A stretch of DNA of 64,000 nucleotides from Clostridia bacterium (GCA_036654455.1 JAVVRZ010000002.1:186001-250000); one strand, 5' to 3'. Shown: positions 40,849 to 50,757, counted from the stretch's first letter. Notes: a model not told the origin generated them from the letters alone. A program made the numbers and translations.

Positions 40849-43752
40849 ATGTTACATTACTTTCAAACTACCCTTAATACGCTTAATTTATTTTTGCACG
40901 AGACTATCTCTCATACAATAGATTTTGTTCACTTTGATTTTCGCCTTAATTTTCTTTTTGGAATGACTGCGCCCGACGCTGAAAAAGTTTTAAGTAGCGT
41001 TTTAATCGCTATTAGCGTGGTGTCGGCTCTTTTAATTGTATTTATAGCTATATCTTTTATAAACAATAGAATTATGCGTAGGTCTTACTACTTCGACCAA
41101 CTAACAGGGCTGTATAGCGAAGCGGGGTTTGACCAACTACTTAAAAAAAGATTTAAGCAATACTCTAATAACGACTTCTACGTCGTCGACTTTGACATAA
41201 ACAATTTCGAACACTTTAACTACGCTTTTGGTTACGAAGTAGGCAACCGTCTTATTATAAGACTGGCTAACTTAATTAGAGATTATCTAACCGATTGCGA
41301 ATTTGCCACAAGAATAAGCGGTGACCACTTTGTTATGTGCTTTATCCGCAAAGACAACGATACTCGCAACCTTTACACCGGTCTTAAATCGGCAAACGAA
41401 CAACTTAAATTATTCTCTATCGACTATTCAATCGTGCCTTCTTTTGGCATATATAAGGTTGACGACAAGACTTTACCGCCATCTGTAATAAGAGATAGGG
41501 CGTTAATTGCCAAAAAGACAGTTAAGGGCAAGCGTGACACCTTGTACGGCGTGTATAATCCCGAATATCACAAAAATCAATTAGAAGAAAATCAACTTAC
41601 TAGCGAAATAGAATATGCCTTGCTTAATAAAGAATTTATTCCGTATTTCCAACCGCAAGTTGACACTAAGACCGAGCAAGTAGTCGGCGTAGAATTGCTA
41701 GCTAGGTGGAAAAAACCCGACGGCACAATCATTCCGCCTTCAAAATTTATAAACGCTCTTGAAAAATCTGGGCTAATTACTCAGCTAGACTTTTTAATGT
41801 GCGAGGAAGCTTGCAAAATTCTTAGCGCAAATATCTTAAAGATATCGCCCGAAGAAAGTCGGCCTATCTCGGTAAATTTCTCAAAACTTAACTTATACAA
41901 AAACAACTTTGTTGAGTCTATTCTTGCGTTAACTCAAAAATACAACGTGTCGCCACGTCTAATAGGCATAGAATTTACCGAACAAATATTTGTGCTTGAA
42001 CAGCTAAAAATTGAAAATTGCCTTTATAAATTGCACGCAGCAGGCTTTACCGTTTCACTTGACGACTTTGGCTCGGGATATTCTTCGCTTAATATGATAA
42101 GAAACTTTCCATTTGATTATGTAAAACTTGACAAAGCATTTTTCAGCGCTATGTTGCTTGGGCAAAAAGATAGAATTGTAGTAGAAAGCATAGTTCAAAT
42201 GACTAAAAAACTTAACATTAAAACCGTTGCCGAGGGCGTAGAAACCAAAGAACAGCTAGAATTTCTAAGGGCTTGCGGTTGCGACGTTATACAAGGCTAC
42301 TATTTCTCTAAACCGCTTAATTTCGCCGACCTACTAACCTTTAAAGAAAAAATAGCTGGCAAGAAGAAACCTGCTATGACGTTTGAAGAAATACTGCTTA
42401 CTCACTCGTCGCAACTTGACTTAGCTCAACACGATTCGGTAGACTTTTCCGACCAACTAAGTAAAGCGGTATTTAAATTTGTGCCTATTGGGCTGTCTAT
42501 TTGGGATATTAAACAAAATAAATTGCTTGACTTAAATCAAGCTACGCTAGACCTACTAGGGTACGACGAAGAAGAACTTAAATCGCAATCTTGGTTTAGC
42601 CTTGTGCATATCGACGACAAGGACCTACTTAAAGAATTCTACACCGAATTTATCATTACCGGCGGTCCAACAAAAAAAGACCTACGCTTTTATCACAAAG
42701 ACGGCAGGGTAATATATGTCGAATTTGAACTTGTCTCTTTTGGTATGGGCAACGACAATCGCCCTTATACGCTAGCTCTACTTAAAGACGTTACAAACGA
42801 AGTTGCTCAATATAACGCCTTAAAAATTTCCGAAGGTCGTTATCGGGCAATCGCAAACGACGAAAACAGCGTAATTATTAGCATTGATACCGTAAACGAT
42901 ATAGCGTTATTCCCCGAGAATAATTCGCTAGGCGTAAGCGTGGTTAAAAATTATATTAAAAATTTACATAGCAGAGAACTGACTTATACCTTTGTTCACC
43001 CCGACTACGTAGACGAATGGGTCTCGGTAATTAAAGAGTGCATAAATACAATCGGTGGCAAGCGTGGTTCGATAGACTGTCTAGCTAAACTATTTCAAAA
43101 CGAATATAGATGGTGCAGACTGTCTTACATACCTATTTGCGACCAACGTGGTAACGTTATTGAAATTATCGGCAAAGGTCAAAATATCAATAAAGAAAAA
43201 ATCGCTTACTTAGAGCTTGCCGAGCAAGTTAGCAAAGACCCGTTAACTAAGTTTTACAATCGAGATGTAATGATGAGTATGGTTTCGCAAGTGCTATCGC
43301 AAACTACAAGCGAAACTAGCCACGCTTGCTTTATGGTAGATATTGACAATCTTCGTGAGTCAAACGCTAAATACGGACATATCCGCACAGACGAAATAAT
43401 TAAGAAATTTGCCGATATTCTTGCAAGAAGCGTAAGGGACGAAGACTTGATTGCTAGGTTAGGCGGAGACGAATTTTTAATATTTGCCAAAAATTGTAAG
43501 ACCGCCGACGCTAAGGTAATAGCGCAACGTATCCTTAGCTTGACCGAACGCTTTACCGTGACCGGAATTGGCTTAGTTAAACAAGGGTGTAGCATCGGCA
43601 TAGCCCTTTATAGAAACGACAACATTGACTATTCGGGGCTTGTCGCAAGGGCTGACAGCGCTATGTATAATGCAAAACAACGTGGTAAAAATCAATTTTC
43701 CTTCTACTCCGCCTCTATGGCTTTTTTAGAAAAGTTTGACGAGGGCAATTAA
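40849..43752 (+). CDS. membrane GGDEF-EAL-PAS-GGDEF c-di-GMP protein
   Basis: A 967-residue signalling protein with one membrane helix at about 46-68. A degenerate GGDEF domain (RISGDHF instead of GGDEF, about 80-235) follows. An EAL domain (about 245-490) has E-x-L-x-R as ELLAR, EFTE, DDFGSG, KLDKAF, AEGVE and QGYYFSKP, so it looks catalytically complete. Two PAS-like segments (about 540-800) precede a C-terminal GGDEF domain with intact RLGGDEF (about 800-960). It could both make and break c-di-GMP. No ribosome site precedes the ATG; transcription appears to begin almost at the start codon. Confidence 0.92.
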   Translation: MLHYFQTTLNTLNLFLHETISHTIDFVHFDFRLNFLFGMTAPDAEKVLSSVLIAISVVSALLIVFIAISFINNRIMRRSYYFDQLTGLYSEAGFDQLLKKRFKQYSNNDFYVVDFDINNFEHFNYAFGYEVGNRLIIRLANLIRDYLTDCEFATRISGDHFVMCFIRKDNDTRNLYTGLKSANEQLKLFSIDYSIVPSFGIYKVDDKTLPPSVIRDRALIAKKTVKGKRDTLYGVYNPEYHKNQLEENQLTSEIEYALLNKEFIPYFQPQVDTKTEQVVGVELLARWKKPDGTIIPPSKFINALEKSGLITQLDFLMCEEACKILSANILKISPEESRPISVNFSKLNLYKNNFVESILALTQKYNVSPRLIGIEFTEQIFVLEQLKIENCLYKLHAAGFTVSLDDFGSGYSSLNMIRNFPFDYVKLDKAFFSAMLLGQKDRIVVESIVQMTKKLNIKTVAEGVETKEQLEFLRACGCDVIQGYYFSKPLNFADLLTFKEKIAGKKKPAMTFEEILLTHSSQLDLAQHDSVDFSDQLSKAVFKFVPIGLSIWDIKQNKLLDLNQATLDLLGYDEEELKSQSWFSLVHIDDKDLLKEFYTEFIITGGPTKKDLRFYHKDGRVIYVEFELVSFGMGNDNRPYTLALLKDVTNEVAQYNALKISEGRYRAIANDENSVIISIDTVNDIALFPENNSLGVSVVKNYIKNLHSRELTYTFVHPDYVDEWVSVIKECINTIGGKRGSIDCLAKLFQNEYRWCRLSYIPICDQRGNVIEIIGKGQNINKEKIAYLELAEQVSKDPLTKFYNRDVMMSMVSQVLSQTTSETSHACFMVDIDNLRESNAKYGHIRTDEIIKKFADILARSVRDEDLIARLGGDEFLIFAKNCKTADAKVIAQRILSLTERFTVTGIGLVKQGCSIGIALYRNDNIDYSGLVARADSAMYNAKQRGKNQFSFYSASMAFLEKFDEGN

Positions 43753-43828
43753 TTTTATAAAAACTATTGCAATTTACTACATTTTGTGATAAATTAGTAT
43801 TAATTATAAGATTATGTGAGGGGTAAGT

Positions 43829-44329
43829 ATGCCGTTTGTTAAAAGTAGCGAAAATGTCGTGGGCTCTATTACCGGGCTACAAACTAAAATAACCCTTACC
43901 GACCAAAGATTCTATTGCGATGGTTTGGTAAAAGTTAAGTCTAGCCAAGGCAAAGTGGTGTCGAAGCACGTTCATAATATAATCAACCTAGACGCAATTA
44001 ACGCTGTGACTTACTCAACGTCAAGCAAGCCCGCCCTAATAGTTATTGCTCTAATAGTTGCAGTTGCTAGCGTATTGCTGGCAACATTGCTTAAACTTAA
44101 TTACTTATACGGTATTCTTGTTATTTCGGTAATCTTTATCGCTATATATATAGCTACAAGGTGCTTAGAGCTAACTATTGAGTACGTTGGAGGTAACGGC
44201 TTACTTATCTTTAATGCAAGAAGAATAAGCGCCAAAAAAGCGCATATATTTATTGCGGATATATTTAAGTCAAAAGAGTCTTGCCAGACGCAATCTCCTG
44301 TCGCTTTAATAGCGCCTAAAACTAAATAG
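43829..44329 (+). CDS. two-helix membrane protein, unknown
   Basis: A 166-residue protein. A beta-rich N-terminal part (about 1-65, ITLTDQRFYCDGLV) is followed by two adjacent helices (about 68-88 and 93-111) and a second beta-rich part. The arrangement resembles small bacterial PH-like membrane proteins, but I cannot name a family. GAGGGG precedes ATG. It lies 76 bp after the c-di-GMP gene and may share its transcript; a terminator follows. Confidence 0.65.
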   Translation: MPFVKSSENVVGSITGLQTKITLTDQRFYCDGLVKVKSSQGKVVSKHVHNIINLDAINAVTYSTSSKPALIVIALIVAVASVLLATLLKLNYLYGILVISVIFIAIYIATRCLELTIEYVGGNGLLIFNARRISAKKAHIFIADIFKSKESCQTQSPVALIAPKTK

Positions 44330-44375
44330 ATTGGCTCTTTTTGCAAGCGAAAACTTCTATATGCCATTAAACTAA

Positions 44376-44404
44376 AAATACGCTACACAAAATGTAGCGT
44401 ATTT
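44376..44404. terminator. bidirectional terminator
   Basis: Stem AAATACGCTACA/TGTAGCGTATTT with T-rich flanks both ways, between convergent units. Confidence 0.85.
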
Positions 44405-44537
44405 CTTATTTAATTATATATCTTACTTATTATATAAATTGCTTAGGTTTTTCTTACTATTTACACACTTATTACTATTATAAGTTGTAAAATTTCTGGC
44501 AACTTATCGGTTGACAATTTAGATTAAATAGTTATTA

Positions 44538-45140
44538 TTAATTGCAACCGCCACACAAACAATTTGTGCAAAGGTTAGCTAAACACACGTCGCCACAACA
44601 ACTGCCGGTGCAAGTGCCGTTATTTACCGCTCCGCTTGACCCCGCAGGTTTAGCGGTGGTGCGTAATTGGTCGGGTGAAACGTTATTTGACGCAAGATAG
44701 CGTGTAAGCTTGTCAAGCGACTCGGTATACTTAGTGTTGTTTGGTTCAAGAGAAATGGCGTATTCGAGTTGCTTTTTTGCCTCGACAAACCAGTTCTTGT
44801 TGAAAAAAATTGTAGATTGAATATAGTGCCATTCGGCGTCACGAGTATTTATACCGTCAAGAAGTTGCTGGGCTAACTCAAAATTGCTAGCCTTAATGGC
44901 GTCTTTAACGTCGTCGTACAGCTCTTGTCCGGTAGTGGTATTCTGGTTACTGCGAAGCTCGTTTAGACAGTCGCTATACGCTTGTTCAAGCTGTTGCAAT
45001 TTCTCGCTGGCTTCTTCGCCTACGCTACCGCTTTCAAAACGAAGGTTACGCAAGGTTTCTCTTATAGAACGGTAAGAAGCGTCGACCTCTTCTCTTGTAG
45101 CCGAGCTTGTTAGTCCTAATATCTCAAAAGGGTTGTACAT
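44538..45140 (-). CDS. J-domain-like/TPR protein with Cys-rich tail
   Basis: A 200-residue protein. The N-terminal ~65 residues resemble a J domain (NPFEILGLTSSATREEVDASYR) but lack the HPD motif needed to stimulate Hsp70. A TPR-like helical region (about 75-150) includes AKKQLEYAISLEPNN. The last ~24 residues contain eight cysteines (CTGSCCGDVCLANLC and more). It directly abuts the DUF5685 gene (TAAATG junction) and its GGAGG lies inside that gene, so the two are coupled. Such a tail may bind metal; the role is unknown. Confidence 0.75.
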   Translation of the reverse strand: MYNPFEILGLTSSATREEVDASYRSIRETLRNLRFESGSVGEEASEKLQQLEQAYSDCLNELRSNQNTTTGQELYDDVKDAIKASNFELAQQLLDGINTRDAEWHYIQSTIFFNKNWFVEAKKQLEYAISLEPNNTKYTESLDKLTRYLASNNVSPDQLRTTAKPAGSSGAVNNGTCTGSCCGDVCLANLCTNCLCGGCN

Positions 45141-46049
45141 TTATTCCTCCTTATTGCTTCTTAAATTACACTCTGCATTGTCGCAAAGCGAAATATCTGT
45201 GGTTTCTTGTCCGCCTAATAACTTTGCCGTTTGATTACGCAAAGAATAATATAGAATATCTTTGAGCAAGCAAGTATAGTGCGCCGGATTAAGGTCATTA
45301 AAACATTCGGCAATTTTGTTAAGCGTGGTATAAAATATATAATTTAAGTCGGTTTTGTTGTCGTCTATAAATTGCCGTTGAGTTGTAAATTTGCCAAAAC
45401 TTGCAATTAACGGGTTGTAGTTGCCTCGTGAGAAGTCTTTTTCGAGGTCTTCGAGGGCATCAATTAAATATATCCACTTACCCACATTGTAACATAGATT
45501 GCTTAAATATGAGTTGTTACCGCCTGTAATATTGTCGGCAACTTGCCTACTTAACAAAGCAAAACAGTCGCAAACTTGGTCTAAAATAGCGCAATTTGCT
45601 TGTTCGAGCTTGCGAAGATTGAGATAATTAGTGGATATAATATTATCTAAACTACTAGAAATATTCTTAGCTACAAGGTAATGCTTGCGAATACTTCTTA
45701 GCAACATCTTCTTTTTGATTGACTTACCGTCTATGCAGTCGTCTAAAACATTGTAGTAAGTTAATAGAACATTTGCCGTTGATAGTTTATCGGTCAACTC
45801 GTCGTTAGCTATTATCGAACGCTTGACAAACGGGTTAGAAATACACCTTGCCATATTGATATCTACGGACTTTTCAACCACCGAGTGGAAAAGAATATTT
45901 AAAAAGTTGATATCGTAATTTACAAAGTTTCGCATAAAATTGCCATAAATTCGCTTGGTAGACATACACAGCCCACACATAAAAGTTTGATAGAAGGCAA
46001 TTTGCTGTTTATTAAGTTTGTCCTTATATAGGCTAACATATCCAAACAT
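45141..46049 (-). CDS. DUF5685 family protein
   Basis: A 302-residue mostly helical protein. The start MFGYVSLYKDKLNKQQIAFY with FMCGLCMSTKRIYG and the following NYDINFLNILFHS pattern are typical of DUF5685, a clostridial family of unknown function. Several conserved cysteines (GLC and ARCISNPF) suggest metal or thiol chemistry. It lies between trpS (4 bp upstream) and the J-domain-like gene. A polyprenyl-synthase-like helical fold is possible (LDDCIDGKS has an acidic patch) but not established. Confidence 0.8.
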   Translation of the reverse strand: MFGYVSLYKDKLNKQQIAFYQTFMCGLCMSTKRIYGNFMRNFVNYDINFLNILFHSVVEKSVDINMARCISNPFVKRSIIANDELTDKLSTANVLLTYYNVLDDCIDGKSIKKKMLLRSIRKHYLVAKNISSSLDNIISTNYLNLRKLEQANCAILDQVCDCFALLSRQVADNITGGNNSYLSNLCYNVGKWIYLIDALEDLEKDFSRGNYNPLIASFGKFTTQRQFIDDNKTDLNYIFYTTLNKIAECFNDLNPAHYTCLLKDILYYSLRNQTAKLLGGQETTDISLCDNAECNLRSNKEE

Positions 46050-46051
46050 AT

Positions 46052-47047
46052 TTAAAATTTACGTGGCACAAAGCCGACCTTGCGATAGACTTTACAAAGC
46101 ATTTTGTTAGCTAGCGTTTGAGCCTTTTGCGCTCCCTGCGAAAGTATCTCGTCTAGGGCTTGCTTATCTTCTAATAATTCTTTTTGTCTTGCCTGAATAG
46201 GCGCAAGGGTAGATATAATTGAATTAGCTACTTCTTGCTTAAACTCGGCGTAACTAGACGACGCAAAACGACTCTCCGCCTCGCTTATGGAACAATTACT
46301 GCACAGCGAATAAATTGTAAGCAAATTAGAAATGCCGGGTTTGCCCGTCGAAAATTTGATTGATTCGCTACTGTCGGTTACGGCTCGACGAATTTTTCGC
46401 GTGATTGTGTCGGCGTCATCGGTTAAATATATACTAGCATTCTCATTTGCGTCGCTTTTGCTCATTTTCTTTGTAGGCTCTTGCAAACTCATAATCTTAC
46501 CGCCTACCTTAGCTATATAGGGTTCGGGAACGGTAAAAGTAGGGGAATACCTTGCGTTAAAGCGTTCGGCAAGCGTGCGAGCAAGCTCTAAGTGCTGTTT
46601 TTGGTCTTGCCCTATTGGAACGACAGCCGTATTGTACAGTAAAATGTCGCTCGCCATAAGAACAGGATAATCTAGTAGCCCGACGTTGATATTCTCGGCG
46701 TTGGTCTTAGACTTCTCCTTAAATTGCGTCATACGATTGATTTCGCCAATATATGTTAAGGTATTGAGTACCCAAGTAAGCTCGGCGTGGGCAGAAACGT
46801 GCGATTGCACAAAAATTACGCTCTTAGTCGGGTCAAGTCCGCACGCAAGATAAAGCGCAAGTAGCTCCATTGTCTTGTTGCGTAATTCGCTAGAAATTTG
46901 CTTGACTGTGATTGAGTGCATATCTACAACGCAATAAACGCAATCGTATTCGTCTTGTAGCAACGCCATATTTTTAAGCGCCCCAAGATAATTGCCAAGC
47001 GTTAATTTGCCCGTAGGTTGTATTCCGCTAAAAATTACTTGTTTCAT
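46052..47047 (-). CDS. trpS: tryptophanyl-tRNA synthetase
   Basis: A 331-residue class I synthetase. The HIGH-type motif is in GIQPTGKLTLGNYLGAL and the KMSKS motif is present as KKMSKSDAN near residue 195. VVDMHSIT and GQDQKQHLELAR are typical of TrpRS. Length is normal. It is followed by DUF5685 after 2 bp. No T-box or trp leader is visible upstream. Confidence 0.98.
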   Translation of the reverse strand: MKQVIFSGIQPTGKLTLGNYLGALKNMALLQDEYDCVYCVVDMHSITVKQISSELRNKTMELLALYLACGLDPTKSVIFVQSHVSAHAELTWVLNTLTYIGEINRMTQFKEKSKTNAENINVGLLDYPVLMASDILLYNTAVVPIGQDQKQHLELARTLAERFNARYSPTFTVPEPYIAKVGGKIMSLQEPTKKMSKSDANENASIYLTDDADTITRKIRRAVTDSSESIKFSTGKPGISNLLTIYSLCSNCSISEAESRFASSSYAEFKQEVANSIISTLAPIQARQKELLEDKQALDEILSQGAQKAQTLANKMLCKVYRKVGFVPRKF

Positions 47048-47135
47048 TTTTTCCTCGCAATTAGTTTAACACAAAATTTACTTCTTTGACAAGAACTATT
47101 CTATTGAAAAACAATAGTTTTATTAAAACTTTAAC

Positions 47136-47161
47136 AAAAAACCGACTTTTTACTGTCGGTT
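47136..47161 (-). terminator. terminator after the P-loop gene
   Basis: Stem AACCGAC/GTCGGTT with an 8-nt loop and a following T run on the minus strand. Confidence 0.8.
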
Positions 47162-47173
47162 GATGTTTGCTAG

Positions 47174-47581
47174 CTAAATATACTTTTTAATATATTCGGG
47201 CAAAGTCGTTTCGTTACAACCTATTGTTATTACAAAATTAACTCTCAAAACATTGACTAAGGTTTCTAATTGATTAAATAATGTTTCAAATTCGTTTGCA
47301 GTTTTGCCTGTAATCTTCTCTAAATTATCTACGTATACGGTTTGAATATCGTAATTACCCGAAACCATACCCTTAATAAAGGCTATAAACTGCTCGACGT
47401 TGCAAATTCCAAGTTCGACAAGGTCAAGTAATTTGATTGTGTGGTCTAACACGTGCATTTTTGAATTGTTTTTATCTATATAGACAAGTATACCTTTTGC
47501 GCTGTCAACAGCTTCGTTTGCAAGACTAATTAACTTTGCCGTCTTACCGCTACCTTCTCCGCCGTAAATAATATTTATCAT
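47174..47581 (-). CDS. small P-loop NTPase
   Basis: A 135-residue protein starting MINIIYGGEGSGKT, a clean Walker A motif at residues 7-14. A Walker-B-like strand TVYVDNLEKI lies near residue 82. It resembles short clostridial P-loop proteins sometimes labelled as PilT-like, but it lacks other PilT motifs. Function unknown. It is monocistronic with a terminator at 47136. The 267-bp gap upstream (47582-47848) shows no further gene. Confidence 0.7.
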   Translation of the reverse strand: MINIIYGGEGSGKTAKLISLANEAVDSAKGILVYIDKNNSKMHVLDHTIKLLDLVELGICNVEQFIAFIKGMVSGNYDIQTVYVDNLEKITGKTANEFETLFNQLETLVNVLRVNFVITIGCNETTLPEYIKKYI

Positions 47582-47848
47582 TTTTTTCTCCTAATTTTTA
47601 TTCTATTATATCACTTTATAGTATAAATACAATAGTAATGTTGGCTTTTTGTATAATTTTCGTGATAATTTCACTTCTGCCCTTCTGTATTTCTTTTATA
47701 TAAATATGGTAACTGCCATATTTATTTTACTTTTAATATCGATATTGCCAAGATGCTTATATGTTGTTGACTAACTACAAATTAGCCGTTACAGCTGGTA
47801 TTGTCATACATTTGCGTTTGCCTTTGATTATAACTATTATTGTAGCCT

Positions 47849-48916
47849 TTATTCTTGACTTTCAAGCTTTGCCGTTTGGTCGGCCAGCGTTAACGCCTCA
47901 ATCATTTTGTCGATATCGCCGTTTAAATATTCGGTCAAGTTGTATACCGTAAAGCCTATGCGGTGGTCGGTTACCCTACCCTGCGGATAGTTATATGTCC
48001 GTATTCGTTCGCTACGGTCGCCTGTGCCGACCTGCGTTCTACGACGTTTGGCATATTCTTCGTCGGCTTGACTTTGATAGAGGTCATACAATTTGTTTTT
48101 CAACATCTCCATAGCTTTTTCTCTATTTTGAATTTGCGACCGCTCATTTTGACAAGCTACTACGGTATTAGTGGGTAGGTGCGTTAGACGAATTGCCGAA
48201 TCGGTCTTGTTTACGTGCTGTCCGCCTGCTCCGCTACTGCGGTAAGTATCGACTTTAAGGTCTTTTTCTTCGATAGTAATTTGAACGTCTTTAACTTCGG
48301 GTAGCACGGCTACGGTAATTGTGCTTGTATGAATTCGCCCTTGACTCTCAGTTTCGGGTACTCTTTGCACACGGTGAACTCCGCTCTCATATTTAAATTT
48401 AGCATAAGCGTTATGCCCTTTAACAATAAAACTTGCTTCTTTAAGACCGCCTAACTCGGTTTGGTTGATATCAAGTTCCTCAATCTTTAATTTGTTGTTT
48501 TCGGCGTACATATAGTACATTCGGCGAACTTCTTCGGCAAATAACGCCGATTCTTCTCCGCCTGCTCCGCAACGAATCTCAATAATAACGTTTTTGCTGT
48601 CGTTAGGGTCGGTTGGTAAAAGCAAAACTTTAAGCCTCTGTTCTTGTTTATCCTTTTTTTCCATAAGCTCGCCTATCTCTTGATAGAGAAGCTCACGCAT
48701 ATCTTGGTCGTTTTCTTCTTTGGCAAGTTCTTCCGAACTTACTAACTGATTAGAAATGTTTACCCACTCGTTATATTCTTGAACAATTTCTTCTATCGAA
48801 CTATGCTCTTTTACAAGTTTTGTCCATTCGCTAACGTTAGAAATTATATTTGGGTCAGCTAATTTTGTGGTAAGCGTATCATATTTTTGTTTAATTGATT
48901 TTAATTTTTCAAACAT
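47849..48916 (-). CDS. prfA: peptide chain release factor 1
   Basis: A 355-residue translation terminator. The catalytic GGQ is at 231-233 in SSGAGGQHVNKTDS. The stop-codon recognition motif PxT is present as PET (187-189), which marks RF1 (UAG/UAA) rather than RF2. It is encoded downstream of the DUF1385-PrmC fusion, whose methyltransferase half should methylate the GGQ glutamine. Confidence 0.98.
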   Translation of the reverse strand: MFEKLKSIKQKYDTLTTKLADPNIISNVSEWTKLVKEHSSIEEIVQEYNEWVNISNQLVSSEELAKEENDQDMRELLYQEIGELMEKKDKQEQRLKVLLLPTDPNDSKNVIIEIRCGAGGEESALFAEEVRRMYYMYAENNKLKIEELDINQTELGGLKEASFIVKGHNAYAKFKYESGVHRVQRVPETESQGRIHTSTITVAVLPEVKDVQITIEEKDLKVDTYRSSGAGGQHVNKTDSAIRLTHLPTNTVVACQNERSQIQNREKAMEMLKNKLYDLYQSQADEEYAKRRRTQVGTGDRSERIRTYNYPQGRVTDHRIGFTVYNLTEYLNGDIDKMIEALTLADQTAKLESQE

Positions 48917-48993
48917 AAGTTTCCCTTTATTAATTTAGTTAATAGCTATTTAATTTACCGAATTGCTCTATTTGTTACAAAGCAAAAGTCTAG

Positions 48994-50757
48994 CTACTTA
49001 TATTTGATAGTCTTAACCGTGGCTACTATTATGCGGTCTTGTCCGCCGTAATCTTTCTTGACTTGGTCGATTGTAAAGTTCTCTTTAAGTAACTCGACTA
49101 CTTGTTCGGCTTGGTCGTAACCTATCTCTAACACCAGTTTGCCGTCTTTATATAGGTAGTAGGGCGACTCTACGGCAAGCGTACGATAATAGTCAAGTCC
49201 GTCTGCCCCGCCGTCTAGGGCTAGCGTAGGCTCGTAGTCTTTAACCGTAGTTTCAAGCGTGGGTATAACCGCAGTTGCAATATACGGAGGATTGCAAACG
49301 ATTAAGTCAAATCTAGCCGTAAAAGGTTTAAACATATCTCCGCAAACAATATTTACATTTGCTTGATAGGTCTTAGCGTTCTTACTAGCTACTACAAGCG
49401 CCTTCTTGCTTATATCGCTACAAGTCACATAATTTTTAGTCTTTAACGCTATGGTAAGCCCGATACAACCGCTACCGCAACACAAATCTAGAACTTTCTT
49501 GCGTTTGCCTTCAAGCAGTTTGAGCGCCTGCTCGCAAACAAGCTCGGTTTCCATACGTGGAATTAAGCAGTCCTTATTTACGGCAAAAACATAGCCATAA
49601 AATTCGGTGTTGCCAAGAACATATTGTAAAGGTTTGCCCGAAGCGCATTCTTCAAGCATTTTTTTAGCCTTTATGCTAAATCCAACGGGAATTTTTAGCT
49701 CGTCCTTCAATTTATCTCGCTTGACCTTTAAGATAGAACAAAGTATCCAATCTAGCGTGTCACTTTCAATCGTCTTATATTCTAACAAAGGCTTAACTTC
49801 TTCTTTAAACTCGGCAAGCGTAATCGGCAAAGGAAAATGTTGTTCTTCTCTTGACAAGTCGTTATCCATAGCCTCAACCTCCTTATGGGCGGCAATCGCA
49901 ACTTCGAGCATTTCTAGCGTAGGTTCTTTGGTGGTAATCTTCTGCATCTGTTTGCCTAACCATTTAAACGGACGAAACAAAATAAAGTTACTTCTTGCAA
50001 ATACCATTAAAAGTTCAAAACAAATGCCTGCAACAAAAGGAAGAAGCCCTATTTTTACCAAAGCTCTTACCCAACCATAGTCAAAAAATGCTTTAAACCC
50101 AACAAGCTGAGCAAACATTCCAAATAACATTGACACAATAATGCTTATTATAATTACAAATACGACAAAGCTTGTACCGCATCTATCGTGATGTTTGCTA
50201 CATTTCATAGCGTTCTCGGGCGTTAGTTCGAGGTTTGCTTCGTAGCAAGCTATTGTCTTGTGTTCTGCGCCGTGATACATAAATACTTTCTTAACGTCGC
50301 CTATACAAGAAACTGCAAAGAAATAACCAATCATAATAATTGTCTTTAAAATTCCTTCGACTAGCAATTTGATAAACCCGTTAGAAATATTAAACCATTG
50401 AACAATACCTGTTGGCAAAAATACAAATAATCCCAAAGCTAAAACTATGCCAAGTAGAGTTGATAGCAAAGACAATATGCCCATTGTTCCGCTGTTAGAA
50501 GTATCTAAGTCTTCGACTGCTACTTCGGCAGATTTAAGTAAAATTTTCGTACCCATAACAAGCGAAGTAACTAAGTTGACGACGCCTCTAATAATTGGAA
50601 TTTTACTTATTTTTCCCTTAGGTTTTGTTCTAGAACTGTCGATACGAATATTGCCAAACTCGTCCCTTACCGCAACCGCCATAGCTGTCTTACCACGCAT
50701 CATTACGCCTTCGATTACGGCTTGACCTGCGATTTGGACTTTATCATTTTTTCCCAA
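48994..50757 (-). CDS. DUF1385 membrane domain fused to PrmC methyltransferase
   Basis: A 587-residue fusion. Residues 1-300 are a DUF1385 (YqhQ-type) membrane protein, with GQAVIEGVMMRG, HGAEHK (162-167) and RCGTSFVVF plus four or five helices. Residues about 305-587 are a complete PrmC (HemK). This part has the PRMETE motif (400-405), the SAM-binding DLCCGSGCIG (424-433) and the NPPY catalytic motif (489-492). PrmC methylates the GGQ glutamine of release factors, and prfA follows directly. In many Clostridia the two are separate neighbours; no stop or frameshift is seen at the join. The gene order rpmE-fusion-prfA is otherwise standard. Confidence 0.93.
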   Translation of the reverse strand: MGKNDKVQIAGQAVIEGVMMRGKTAMAVAVRDEFGNIRIDSSRTKPKGKISKIPIIRGVVNLVTSLVMGTKILLKSAEVAVEDLDTSNSGTMGILSLLSTLLGIVLALGLFVFLPTGIVQWFNISNGFIKLLVEGILKTIIMIGYFFAVSCIGDVKKVFMYHGAEHKTIACYEANLELTPENAMKCSKHHDRCGTSFVVFVIIISIIVSMLFGMFAQLVGFKAFFDYGWVRALVKIGLLPFVAGICFELLMVFARSNFILFRPFKWLGKQMQKITTKEPTLEMLEVAIAAHKEVEAMDNDLSREEQHFPLPITLAEFKEEVKPLLEYKTIESDTLDWILCSILKVKRDKLKDELKIPVGFSIKAKKMLEECASGKPLQYVLGNTEFYGYVFAVNKDCLIPRMETELVCEQALKLLEGKRKKVLDLCCGSGCIGLTIALKTKNYVTCSDISKKALVVASKNAKTYQANVNIVCGDMFKPFTARFDLIVCNPPYIATAVIPTLETTVKDYEPTLALDGGADGLDYYRTLAVESPYYLYKDGKLVLEIGYDQAEQVVELLKENFTIDQVKKDYGGQDRIIVATVKTIKYK

